A stretch of 64,000 nucleotides of DNA, from contig VZDJ01007753.1 in the NCBI GenBank assembly GCA_008694505.1, positions 16,899,003-16,963,002 of the forward strand, in the 5' to 3' direction. This DNA is from Cyanoderma ruficeps (lineage: Eukaryota; Chordata; Aves; Passeriformes; Timaliidae). The notes under the pieces were generated by a model. The model was given only the letters and a program-made list of their open reading frames with translations. It had not been told where the DNA came from and made no database searches. Below, one piece after another: positions 47,601-58,175 of this stretch (position 1 is its first letter; each line of letters starts with the position of its first letter). A program made the position numbers and the translations under genes.

Positions 47601-48626
47601 GAAATCCTCGTAGTAGCCAGATGGGGTGTAGGTTGCTAGTCCGTGGTCGCCAGTTCAGGTGCATGCTGAGCCGTTTGTTTCTTTGCAGCACACACATCAA
47701 CTGTGTGCTTGTGACAAGGCAGCAGTTTGTGGTTAGCTTTTCCTGTGAGCAGTGAGAGTAATGAGCAGGAAGGTCTGAAGTCGCATTCAATGTCACCTGG
47801 ACCACTACAATATTAAATAATATAATGTAATATGATAATGGAAACGTTCTTAAAGACTACTTCCCAGAACTGTTTTGGGATAGATCTCAGCATCTTGGCA
47901 ACTCTCCAGCTGACAGAAAGCTTATTTCTCCTAAGCAATGCCTGTAACCAAATGGCTTAGATTGCTTTGATGGAAGAGACGATTCCCTCCAGGGATATAC
48001 GCCTGGCACAGTACCTAAGTTGACCTAGTAGCTAGAATAGGCGATGTTTTGGAAAGAGGGACCCTAGATAGATCTTAAATTTTAACTTTTTGCAAACTTC
48101 TGATGAATCCTTAATGAACAGGAAACTGCTGCATTACACTTATGTGCCTGTCCTCACTCTGAGTAACAATTATACTCTTTCTGTTCTCCATTCCTCTTCC
48201 TTTTCTCTTTTTGCAACTTTTTTTGTTGGAAAGTTTTATTTTGTAAAATAGTTGAGCAAGAGAGATTTTGGTTGTCTTTACTTTTTCAAGTTCAGGCCAG
48301 GGAGATTACTATTTCTACTTCTGTTAACATCTCTCAAACATCACTACTTCCATTCTTTTATTCATTAAGTCGTGAATGGAATTGTTTTTCTAGTTTCCTC
48401 ACTTTTACTGCTTTGACAGTAGTGTGTTATAATTGTCTTTAGTTGAGGTTCTTCTGGATGTATAAAAGCAAAGAATGGGGATGCGGGCTTGGTTTTGGTG
48501 GTGCTTGTTTGTGTTTTTTTTAGAGGGACAGAGGATGCCTGAAGGGAGAAGATACCTTTGAGAGTGGGAGAAAAGTATGAGATGACAAAGCTGACATTAC
48601 TATCAGACGAGGAGAAAACTTCTTGG

Positions 48627-48715
48627 TTTGATTCTGCTCTTGTTGGCACCTAATTTACACTGGAGCAATTTCATGAACTTCAGTGAGTTTACTTTTGAGA
48701 GTGAGATCAGGATTG
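48627..48715. repeat. Candidate ancient amniote interspersed repeat
   Basis: GATTCTGCTCTTGTTGGC, TAATTTACACTGGAGCAATT and TTCAGTGAGTTTAC, then GAGAGTGAGATCAGGAT, resemble an old palindromic repeat. In that repeat a GATTCTGCTCTC arm and a GAGATCAG arm flank TTTACACTGG and CACTGAAGTCAATGG words. I recognise the pattern from reptile and bird genomes but not a family name. The copy is diverged. Confidence 0.4.
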
Positions 48716-49501
48716 ACACCTCTTAAATCACTTGGGCCGTGTTCCATAATTTATTCGCAAGCTCCTTTAATTAGCTGCAGGTAAAGCCAGGCTTCCTGGA
48801 GTTCGCTGCCTCCCCAGGAATGGGCTCTGCCTGCACCCTACCGCGCTCCGGCGTCCAGCCTCCGGCTCCTGTCTCATCGCAGGGCTGCGTGTCCGGTGAA
48901 ACGCGGGTCAGGGCTCTCCCCCCGCGGCACTCGGTGCCGGACGGAGACGGGGGCCCGGCTCCCGGCGCGCCAGAAGTTGCTCTGTGGGAGAGAGGAGCGG
49001 GGCTGTGCAGGGCCGGGCGGGCGGTCCGGCCGCCGCGCGTTATGTAAGGGCGCAGGGGCTGCGGGCCGGGATGACTGACAGGGAGAGGGAAATTCCTGGG
49101 GGAGGGGGAGCGGCGCTGCCTGAGCCGCTGCCAGAACCGGCGGCTCACGGAGACCTGGCGAGGAGCGCGGCTTTGCAGAAAGGGAAGCCGCGCGGGAGGG
49201 ACGGTGCCGGGCAGCGTGAGGAGCGAGCGGGCGGCGCGGGTTCGTTCCCCCGCCGGGGCACGCCGCCTGGGAAACAGGGGGGCAGCGGCGGCGGTGCGAG
49301 GGGACGAGAAGCGAGCCCGGCTTCCCCTCTCCCGGCGCGGCGCGTTCGAGCTGGGGCCGGAGCGCGGCGGGGAAGTGCCGCGCTGGAGCCCGGGGTGCCC
49401 CCCGGGCGCGGCGGCGGCCCCGGCGGCGGCGCTGCCCCTTTAAGACCTGCTCGCCGCCAGTTCCAGGGAGAGGGAGTGACCTCTGGGCTTTGACAGCTCC
49501 C

Positions 49502-49643
49502 CTAATAACTAGCAGCGCCCCGGCCCCGCCCCCGCCGCGCCATTGGCCGCCGGGCCGGTATGCCGCGCTGCCATTGGCTGGCCGCTTCCCCTGAGCGAAC
49601 CTTTAGAACTCCGAGACACAATATTCTGTTACATTGTAGCAAA
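49502..49643 (+). promoter_or_regulatory. DPF3 core promoter
   Basis: The sequence shows a GC box (CCCCGCCCCC near 49525) and two inverted CCAAT boxes (ATTGG at 49542-49546 and 49573-49577) 31 bp apart, about three helical turns, an NF-Y-type arrangement. There is no TATA box. CCAAT boxes normally lie 60-100 bases before the start site, so transcription would begin very close to the ATG at 49644, predicting a very short 5' UTR. This is inference from the motifs. Confidence 0.6.
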
Positions 49644-49675
49644 ATGGCGACTGTCATTCACAACCCCCTGAAAGC
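49644..49675 (+). CDS. DPF3: DPF3 (BAF45c) first coding exon
   Basis: DPF3 is a double-PHD-finger subunit of BAF (SWI/SNF) chromatin remodellers that reads acetylated and methylated histones; it is linked to heart and muscle development. This exon encodes MATVIHNPLK plus two bases of an alanine codon, the start of DPF3 as I remember it (the next residues should be LGDQFY). The donor is GTAAGT, fully consensus, immediately after. The remaining exons, with the Requiem_N domain, C2H2 finger and PHD fingers, lie beyond the window. The gene is divergent from DCAF4, as in human. The short peptide match is backed by synteny, donor site and CpG-island context. Confidence 0.9.
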
Positions 49676-51830
49676 GTAAGTAGGAATCAAAAATGTACAT
49701 ATTCCGCGTGGTTTAAATATGAAAAAAGGCGCCTTTCCGGCGCCGGCTGCCAGCCGGAGCTGGGTGCCGGCAGCCTCCCGGCGGGTCCCTCCTCCCGCCC
49801 TCCTTTCTACCCCCGCGACTCGCTCGTTTTTTTGTGCAACACATCCCCGCGGCTCGCGCCGAAATTAACGAGGAAAAAATTGTTGGGTTAATTGGTGCCC
49901 GGGCGCGAGGCGGGGGGCGGCGGGCCGGGGGCCGGCGGCGGGGAGCCCGCCCGGCGCTGCCGGCGCTCAGCGCGGGGTCGGCGGCGGCCGCGTCCCGCGG
50001 GGGTGCGCGCACTTGACAGCGTCCTGCCCCCGCTGCCCCGGCGGGCCGGCCCCGCCACCGCGCTCGGCGGGGCACGGACCGGCCCGCGGGGGCGCTCGGT
50101 GCGCGGTGCCTCCGCGCTCCCGCCGCGGCTCGGAGTTGCCTCCGCAAATCTTTGGGGAGTTGGGATGTCTTGACGAAGCAACCCCGCTCGTTTCTCGGCT
50201 GGGCGGTCGGAAAGAGGGGAAGCGGGGGCTCTGCCGGTGCGCCTCGGTGCTCGTGCAGGAGAGGGAGCGCGAGGAGAGGCAGGGAAGCCGACTTGGGTGA
50301 AATGAATGACTCGGGACTGCCGATCGCTGATTTTGGGCAGGAAGTCCGGAGATCTGTTTTGCATATGACAGGCTTTCGCTTTTCGAAGTGGCAGAGAGAG
50401 TTGATTGTGTTTCCATCTTGAGAGCGGGCGCAAGCCGCCGAGGACTGCGCGGATGGGGTCTGACCCCAGTTTCAGAGAGGGAGGGGGCAGGTACTTCTGC
50501 TGCGGAGGTATTCCGGGGTTCCCGGTCTGGAAATAAGGCTGGTTTCTGAGGGGCACCGCGGGAACCGGTTGTCGTCTTCTGGATCGCGTCCTTTATTTTC
50601 CTTGTGGTCTGCAGCGCACGCCGCTAATCCCCGAAGGCATTAGGGAGAGTGGGATTTGGCACCGTATGTGGGGAGCGGAGCTGTCTTAACCTTTTTCAAA
50701 CGACTTCCCTGCTAACGGGGGCAGCGCTCTTGCTAGCAGAGCAGGGAAGCAGAGTACCTGGCGGTGACGCTTCGCTTGCACTTTCTGGCTGCGCTGAGTG
50801 GGTGTTTTTATACCTTTGAGTTTTGTGAGATGAAATTAGGGCTGCGAGGCTTTTTCTTTTTCTTTTCTTTTTTTTTTTTCCCCTGACTCGAGTCTCTCCG
50901 GCTGGAGTTGGAAAAACACTTGAAGGTTTTCCCAGGGATTTCTGCCGCTGCCTCTCTGCGATCCGGAGGGAAAAGAAATCCTCGAGCTGGAAGAGGTGCT
51001 GACATGTTTACCAGCTCTTCTGCTCCGTCCTGGCAGAAAAACCTTTGCTTTCATTTACTCGCCCTCTCGGATATAAAAATCCGCGGGGAGAGGGGAGCGC
51101 AGTTGCAGGGGGTTAATCAAAGAAGTCCGAGTGTCCTCATGGGTGGGTGGCGAGGGACCCCGTGAAAACCGCGCGGCAGAGGCAGCGTGCCCCCCCGTTC
51201 GACGGCAGGTTTGACGCTTGTGCAGGCGACAGCAATTTCTCCCCGTGCCCCTCCCGGCCGCCGGGCGCTGCCCGGGCGCTGGCAGCGCACCCCGGGGCCG
51301 CACCGCCCGGCTCTGCACCTGGGCACGGAGCGCCGTGTATGTGTGCGCCGTTCGCCCCTACTGCCGGTAGCGGGGAAGCCCGGGCTCGCCGGGATCGGGG
51401 GGTGGGAGGCGGGGAGCTCCCGGGAGCGGCCACGGGAGCACGGCTGGCGGCCCCGGCCCCCGCCCCGCCGGCGGACGGGACCTTGCCGCCTCGCCTCGCA
51501 CTTCGTGACACCGTGGGGCTCCCGGCAGTCGCGGCGGATCCTGCCGAAGGGCTGCTGGTGCCGAAATGAATCGGGGCCCGATCCCGCTGCTGCTAAAGTC
51601 GGGGAGGACAGGATGAGGCCATTTATAATTAGCTCCCTTCTCCTCCCCTCGCCCTTGGGGGGTGTGAGAGGAGGAAACAATAGACATCAAGTGCTGGGTT
51701 CGCTTTTCTCTGTGTGCCTTTTAAAGTACTAAGGCTATGTGAAGGAAGCAGAATTGGTACTGGCTGGCTGACACCATCTGTAATTTTGTTGACAACTTGT
51801 TTAATAAAACATTTTATAATTTTCACTTAT

Positions 51831-52060
51831 TCTTTAAAGTTGCTGATCGGGAAACAATACACATGTAAATAAATTATGCATGGGATAAATTAGGACAAAA
51901 GCAGTAGGACACATAATAGGGAAGGGATGGAGTGCACAGTGTTTTATCCTCATGTGTCCTTCCTGACAATGAACGGGAGCTGAATGACATTTGCATTTCC
52001 TCTGTCTGCGTTTTGATTGTATCTCAGAACCCACAAACGCCCCCTACAGAAACCGGCCAC
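51831..52060. promoter_or_regulatory. Candidate intronic enhancer with POU octamer
   Basis: It contains a perfect octamer ATTTGCAT (51989-51996), an AAACAATACACATGTAAATA stretch (forkhead/SOX-like words) and ATTATGCATG, all within about 150 bases beside the DPF3 CpG island. The low repeat content and dense motif words look like a conserved non-coding element; conservation itself cannot be judged here. Confidence 0.3.
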
Positions 52061-55000
52061 ACAAAGGTTTTGCTCCGAAATGGGGGACAATGTAGGGACT
52101 GAGAAAACCGGGCTCAGGTATCAAGCAGCTCCTTGTGTGTGCTTGTGCGTTTAAGAGTGTCCAATATTCAGTTTGTCTCTGGCACTTGAACACACATGTG
52201 GCCTTGTTCGTGCTGGACTAGTCTCTCTGAATAATGTATTCCAATACCTGAGCATCTGTGGGAATGCATTTCATAGAATAGCTCGGTGCCTGGAGTCCCT
52301 TATTAATGATTGGTTTTTCCCTATTCAACTTGCCTCTTTCTCTGTCCAGCGCTCTCTTATCACTTTCTGGTTCTCTTTTGGTGCTTTCATGCTTTTCTCC
52401 CCTTCCCTTCCTCTGGTGAACTAGTTAACCTGACATGACTGCCTGTTATTTCTGCCATTTATTAGCTGCTTGTTTACCAACACAGTGCTACAAATAAAAA
52501 TATCTGAGATCTAAGTTGAACAGATCTGCAATGTAAAGGTGGCAGGTGCTTGGACAAGCACATGCTGCTTCTTCTGTAGAAGTGGTGGTATTCTGACAGT
52601 TTTGATGGGACAGAAGTGAATTAGAAGTCCTAAATTTGTTGTTGATTTTTTCCCCCACTAGTTTGTGTGTGTATGTATCTCCATATTTTTTGTTTCCATC
52701 TTCTTCTCCTTTGGATATTTTAATATGAAGACATTTGAGTGATGCAGTAGAAGAAACAAATACATTTAAAAAGTATTCTGAATTACTTCAAATGTCAGTC
52801 AGAAATCTCAATGGACTTTGTAAACATTAATTAATTAAACCTCTCAATGCCCTTGTGAAGAAAGGATTATTGCCTTTGTTTTATGGATGGCTAAACTAGG
52901 ACAAAGTGCTTCAGAATCTCTCTAAAAGATGAAGTCTAGAATGCAGGCATTCAACTTCAGGTTTTATCATTTAGTCCCATTTCCTCCATCTCTGCCTTAT
53001 TAGTGATGTGCATATGGTACCATAATGCACTTAATGTAATTAAGACCTTGTAATTTACACAGTCTTGTCTAGAAGCAGAGCTGGTTTCCTCCCACCCCTT
53101 CCCTATCTTTACTCCCACGAATGACTTTTATTTCAGGTTGTCAATTAAACACACTAAGTGGAACATAGGTTAGGTTGCTGCCATTTCAGCATGTGAGATC
53201 CCCCATGCCGTACAGCGCTCTGCCTGGACACTCACCTGAGGGCTGTTGCCTCCCAGTAGTTTAGCAGTGCTGGTGCTCTCCCTTTTGCTCAGGACAGCCT
53301 CTGGGACAAAAGAAGCTAACTCAGCCTCAGCTGTTAGGCTAGCTGACTTCTATGCTGACTGCATTGTTGGCTAACTTTGATGTGCTAGGGGACACTTGTT
53401 CTCTGCCAGGTGTCTGGGGAGCAGATCATCACAGATTTGTGTGCACTGCACTGGAGCTGATCCACCAGGCCTGTTCTGTCTCTGCATTCCCGCTGCAAAC
53501 ACACAGCAGCAGTTGGGTTTTCAATTGCTATACCTTCTCAGATAAAATTGCCTTGACAGCCAACTCTGACCTTTGGGCTGCCAAATGACCTTCCTTGTGA
53601 TGATGAATTCTGTGTCATGAGACACCTGTGAAGAAGTGGTCTGTGCTTGCATCCCTGTTTCACATTGGCAAGAGACCAGTGTGGATCTTGGGGTCTTGTA
53701 TGGCAAGAGTATTTCATTAATGGTTACTCTGGCTTGAGTTCAGGCTGGGGACTCCTAACTGAAAGGTCCTGTATCCCATTACACATCCCTGAAACAGCCC
53801 TATGTCCTGATTAAGTGCTGATGAAGACTGGTTATTTTTTTTTTTTTTTGTGGACGTTTTTGCATAAGCATCTGGTTGCTGATTTTTAATATTATAGTGA
53901 AAGTATAATGTGCAATGCTGTTTTCAGCAGGTGGAAGCAATAAAATAGACAGACAGGTTGCCAGTTCAATGTTTACAGGTGGTGTGGAGGTGATTTTAAT
54001 GTGGCCTCACAAAAGGGAATTTTCTTCTGCTTGAGAGAACAGGGTTTGTTGGGCACATTAAACCATGTACCGAAATCTTTACAGAAATTCCAGTGTGGCT
54101 CTGATGGTACTTAAAAGCATAAATGAGCCCTTATGTGACACACTTCAAAACAAAACTGTTGTCCACATGAAAACCGTATTCTCTAATATCTCAGCAGCAG
54201 CTTTCAGAGAAAACAGGATGAATGTTACTGTGTTTACACAGGGAAATATAAGCGTAAACCCGAAGTCATTGGAACAGCAGCAAAGGCAGTTAAGAAGACC
54301 TGAGGATACACCGGTTTTGAATATGAGAGGCTCTGATAAACGGCATGTTGCTTGTTACAGTGTTATGTCTGATTCCACCACTCACTTATGCATGATTAGT
54401 TGTTGCAGTGCTTTTGTAATTTTGTTTTGTTGGTCTTTCAGTCTTTCACAGTCTGTCTAGTTGTGTGGATGGATGGAGGTTGTATCTCAAAATTGCCGCT
54501 GAAGAAAAAGTTTTTAAAACATATTATTTCTGGTGTGTGAAAGCAATATTGAACTATCTGGGTTGTCCTACGGAGGCCCAAAGGTATGATTTTTTTGGAG
54601 GGTTGTAATTTCAAGGTAAGCACATGTCCAATGGGCTGGATGCATGATACCCATTAGATAGGATTCACAATGTCCAAATGGGAATACTTTACACAGAAGT
54701 CAGGTACACAGAGCAAAGTGGGGATCTGTGTCAGTCTGAGTCATGGGGAAGGTAATGTGGCTCATCTTTGTGGAGCTTAATGAAAATTGATTTCCTTCTC
54801 TGCTTTCCTAAAACTGGAAGCATGGTATGTGAAGGTTGCTCTCAAGAGCAGACTTTGTCCATCTTGTGTGTCCGTCTTCTGCAGCTTATGACAGTTGCCT
54901 GTACCTCTTCTGTCCTGAAATGAGGCATTCCAAAGCCCCCACTGGCTGTGAATAAACCTTCTTTTAGCATTGTAATTTGCCGAATCTGTAATTTTCTCAC

Positions 55001-58000
55001 TCTGGTTTGTCTTTCATGTCAGAGCTGAATTTCTTTGCTCAGTAGATCAATTTTACAATCTTGGTATTTATTCTGGGCTCATCACTGTGTTGTCTGTATG
55101 TGATGTTGCCTTGAGCAAGAACCATTCCAGTATTGTTTATCCCCGAGGACTTGTAGGAGTGGAATGAATCTGTTCCAGGAGTTGATGTTTTTCTCCCTTG
55201 GAGAGACCAACCTCTGATCTGAGGTTTCCCTGTCTGGGGTGACATACTCCCATGTGCAGACAAGCAGCACCAAGGCAAAGTTGCTTGAGGCCTGTTCTGA
55301 GGGCTTCATTAGGACTGTGCTGCTCTTCTAGCTTTGCCTAGTAATTTTGCCCAGGATGAGTGAGGAGTGTTAATCACTTCCTTAGTGCAGGTCTCAGTTT
55401 TTGCACTGGTTTGTTTCTTAAAAGGAAAGTTATCAACACAATCTAAAAGGAATCCTACTTTAAGAATACTTTCCTTTTTAAAAACCAAAAATTTTCAGAT
55501 GGTAGTGCTTCTTCTTTTTAATTTCTCTACAATTTGTGGAACAAGCCCATATATGCTGGACAAGTGCATGAGAGGCAGAAAGTGATTTTCTTCTTTCTTA
55601 TTTCAAAAGAAAGAAGACAACTGCACAGTGTGTTTTTACTGTCCAAACTGAGTGACAGGTAACACAAATATCATAAGTGAATGCCTGAATACCGAAAATT
55701 TAAGATCCTTATTTTTCTTTAATAGGTTAAATTATTCAAAGTGTGATACTTTTTAATTGTTATATATGGTTTATTTCCTAGCAGAGCATATTTTAACCAC
55801 AGATTCCCAGCAGATATCTCAGAAAAGAATAATGCAGTGTCTCAACAGCTGCTGGCAAATATCCTTCTCACACCACCATCCTCCCCAGTAGGGGAATAGC
55901 AGGAACGTGTCAGCAGGTGTCTCAGTTTTCAGGTTACCTGCCTGAGCCGAGTGCGGTCAGAGAGTTACGATTCCAGCCACATGGAAGGTTTTACTGGCAC
56001 TCATCTGAGGAGAGGCTTCACAGGGAGCCAGTGGAGCAGCAAGAGCAGGGGAGGAATGGGTACTGATGAGTGTGCACTAGGTGGCTGTGATCAGCAGTGT
56101 GTGCTTGCCAAATCCTGATGCATTAATTTCGTGTTCTGCTGAGCTGTAGCTGGGGAGAGTCTTCTGCTCAGGTGTTGATGGGGACACTGACTAAATCACT
56201 GTTCTTCTGATGAGAAAGGGTGGAAGTGATGTTTAATGTCACAGTCTGTTGTGACAGAACTGATTCAACCTGAGGATCATCTCTCCATTCATACAAAACC
56301 GTGAGTCCTATTAGTCTGATAACTTTCTACTTGCTTTCTGATAACTTTTAGTATGCAAATGAAAGGAACTCTGTGTAACCTACAGTTTCTGTCCCTTGTT
56401 TTTGCTCAGATTCCTGCTTGTGGTACAAGATACAAAGCCTTTGTTAAGACATTGTGCTAAATTTTCTACCAACTCGTGGTTTAATGCTTCCTGCCTTTTA
56501 GTTCTCAGAAAATCTAGATAGGTTGGACAGTGCGAAGAAAATCAGGTGCAGAGCAGTGAAATAAGGCCATGCCCTGAGTTGGTTAATTCCAGCCTGCCCT
56601 ACCGCATCACCTGGCAGGGCTGATTTGATCTGATCAGATGCGGGCATGCTACTTCTGCCAAAATGCAAAGTACAGTGCTTATGCTGCTTTTATGCTTTGA
56701 GTTGGCTTCATGAGGGCCACAGGAAGATAGATTATGGCTGTTGGAACAAAATTCCCTCTTGAAAATGTTTTGGGTGCTTTTCATGTTTTGGAAGAGTAAG
56801 TGAACACCAGTTCAGTGCTTTGTGTCACAGGGCTGTGAAGTTTTTGGTCTGCTGCTTCTAGGGCCTTTGGAGTTTCCAGTATCCCTGTGGATCTACAACC
56901 TAACATGACTAGTCAAAAAGTTGGGAGAAAAATCAAAATGACTGGAGTTATAGCCCAGATAATTTGCTAACCAGTGAACACTGTGAAAAAGAAAGTAATT
57001 GTGGAGACACAAAGTTAGCATTTTTTCTTCAAGGGAAAAGTTGCATCTATAGTTTCATTCCACTTCCATTTCAAGAACAGTTTTGAAGAAAGTAATCCAT
57101 GGATTTGTGACTGTTCAAGTATTTTGGTCTCAATATTTTTTCCTGAAGGACTGTGTTTATTCAATGATGGGGACAAATAAATTTTATATTTATGATTACT
57201 TCAAAACCTGTGCAGTTTGAATAAAGAATAATGGAAACAGTGGTTCATAAAGCTAATTTACTGCTAAACTCCTTTGGTGGTCATCATGTGTGAGTCTGCT
57301 CTCCTGAGTGTTCAGAAAACTCCCTACCCAGTGTCCAATATCAGAAGCCATATGAACCCTCTTGTATCTACAAAGCTTACCCTGATTGCTTTTGCCTTGT
57401 TTTTTCCTGAACAACTAAAAGCTGCTTTGAAGACTGTGGGGTTTTGTGTTTTCTATGGATCGTTTAGCCTCTAAGTTTTTAGTTTATTAACAAATACCTA
57501 TTAATGTGAAATGTGGATTAAATCAGGATCACAGATTTAATTCAGAGATTAGTACCTTTTATAGCTGGGGTAGTACCAATTAGGAGGCATGTGAGATGTG
57601 GTGGGCGAGGGTTGGTGATGGGAACTTCTACTGCTTTGTCATATCTGACTGATCCTTTAATTTTTAGGATGTGCTTCTCCAAAAATGATGTTTCTGTTAA
57701 TGTTGGTGATGTTACCCTTCAGTGATCTAATGGCATGTGGATGAAAGTGATGTTAATACCTCAAAGGCAGGATGGGGCCCCAAAGGCTTCTCTCTCCTCC
57801 TGTGCTGATACAAATGAATGAAAACTCAGTCAGTGTTACGTTGGCGGCAAATAGGCATTCCTGAGGTCTAAATCTAACAGAATCATGTTGGTGGGGGAAA
57901 TACATTGAAAACTCTTCTCCACCAGATCCGATTTGTTTTTGTTAGTAGCCTCAGCTAAATGTTTTATCTTCTCCTTGCTTTCCCCTGCCTCCCAACCTCT

Positions 58001-58009
58001 TTCCCCCAT

Positions 58010-58175
58010 TGACCTCTATGAGTGCAGTCCTGGCTGCTGATTTATCAGGGCAGGCTGGCTCAGCACTGTGTGGAGATTGCTTTTAATTAACTCTCTTCGT
58101 TTTGCCAACCTTCAGGGAGCAGCAACCCTTTAATGGTTATAATACTTTATCTGGATTTATATCCACCTTATGTGT
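58010..58175. promoter_or_regulatory. Candidate conserved intronic element
   Basis: The segment has CTGATTTATCAGGGCAGG, GCTTTTAATTAACTC (homeodomain core TTAATTAA) and TTTGCCAACC (NFI half-site), then CAGCAACCCTTTAATGG. Unlike its surroundings it lacks simple sequence and has the texture of a vertebrate conserved non-coding element. This is a judgement of appearance only. Confidence 0.25.

Larger units (their letters stand above)
26100..48785. other. DCAF4-DPF3 intergenic region, no gene seen
   Basis: About 22.7 kb between two divergent promoters. I find no exon chain or recognisable protein on either strand; open frames are short and unsupported. Contents: a CR1 remnant near 29.06-29.28 kb, AT-rich tracts at 29.8 and 33.24 kb, an isolated CpG island at 39.15-39.52 kb, matching 46-bp sequences at 42.47 and 44.58 kb, a long pyrimidine tract at 44.45-44.53 kb and an ancient repeat candidate at 48.63 kb. 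Distant enhancers of DPF3 would be expected here but cannot be identified from the sequence alone. Confidence 0.65.
48790..51640 (+). promoter_or_regulatory. Large CpG island at the DPF3 5' end
   Basis: Very GC- and CpG-rich sequence on both sides of the first DPF3 coding exon, with a second GC peak at 51.1-51.6 kb. Such broad islands are typical of developmental regulators. Long overlapping frames on both strands here (up to about 220 codons) are caused by GC richness. The second peak could hold an alternative first exon. Confidence 0.8.

Noticed and set aside
49502..49512. CTAATAACTAG as a MEF2 site in the DPF3 promoter
   Set aside because: DPF3 is reported to be MEF2-responsive, so the match was tempting. 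The sequence is one base too long and has a C inside the A/T core, so it does not fit the consensus on either strand.
49713..51732. Long open frames (up to about 220 codons) on both strands around the DPF3 exon
   Set aside because: GC-rich CpG-island DNA lacks stops by composition. The frames overlap each other on opposite strands and show R/P/G/A low complexity without domains.
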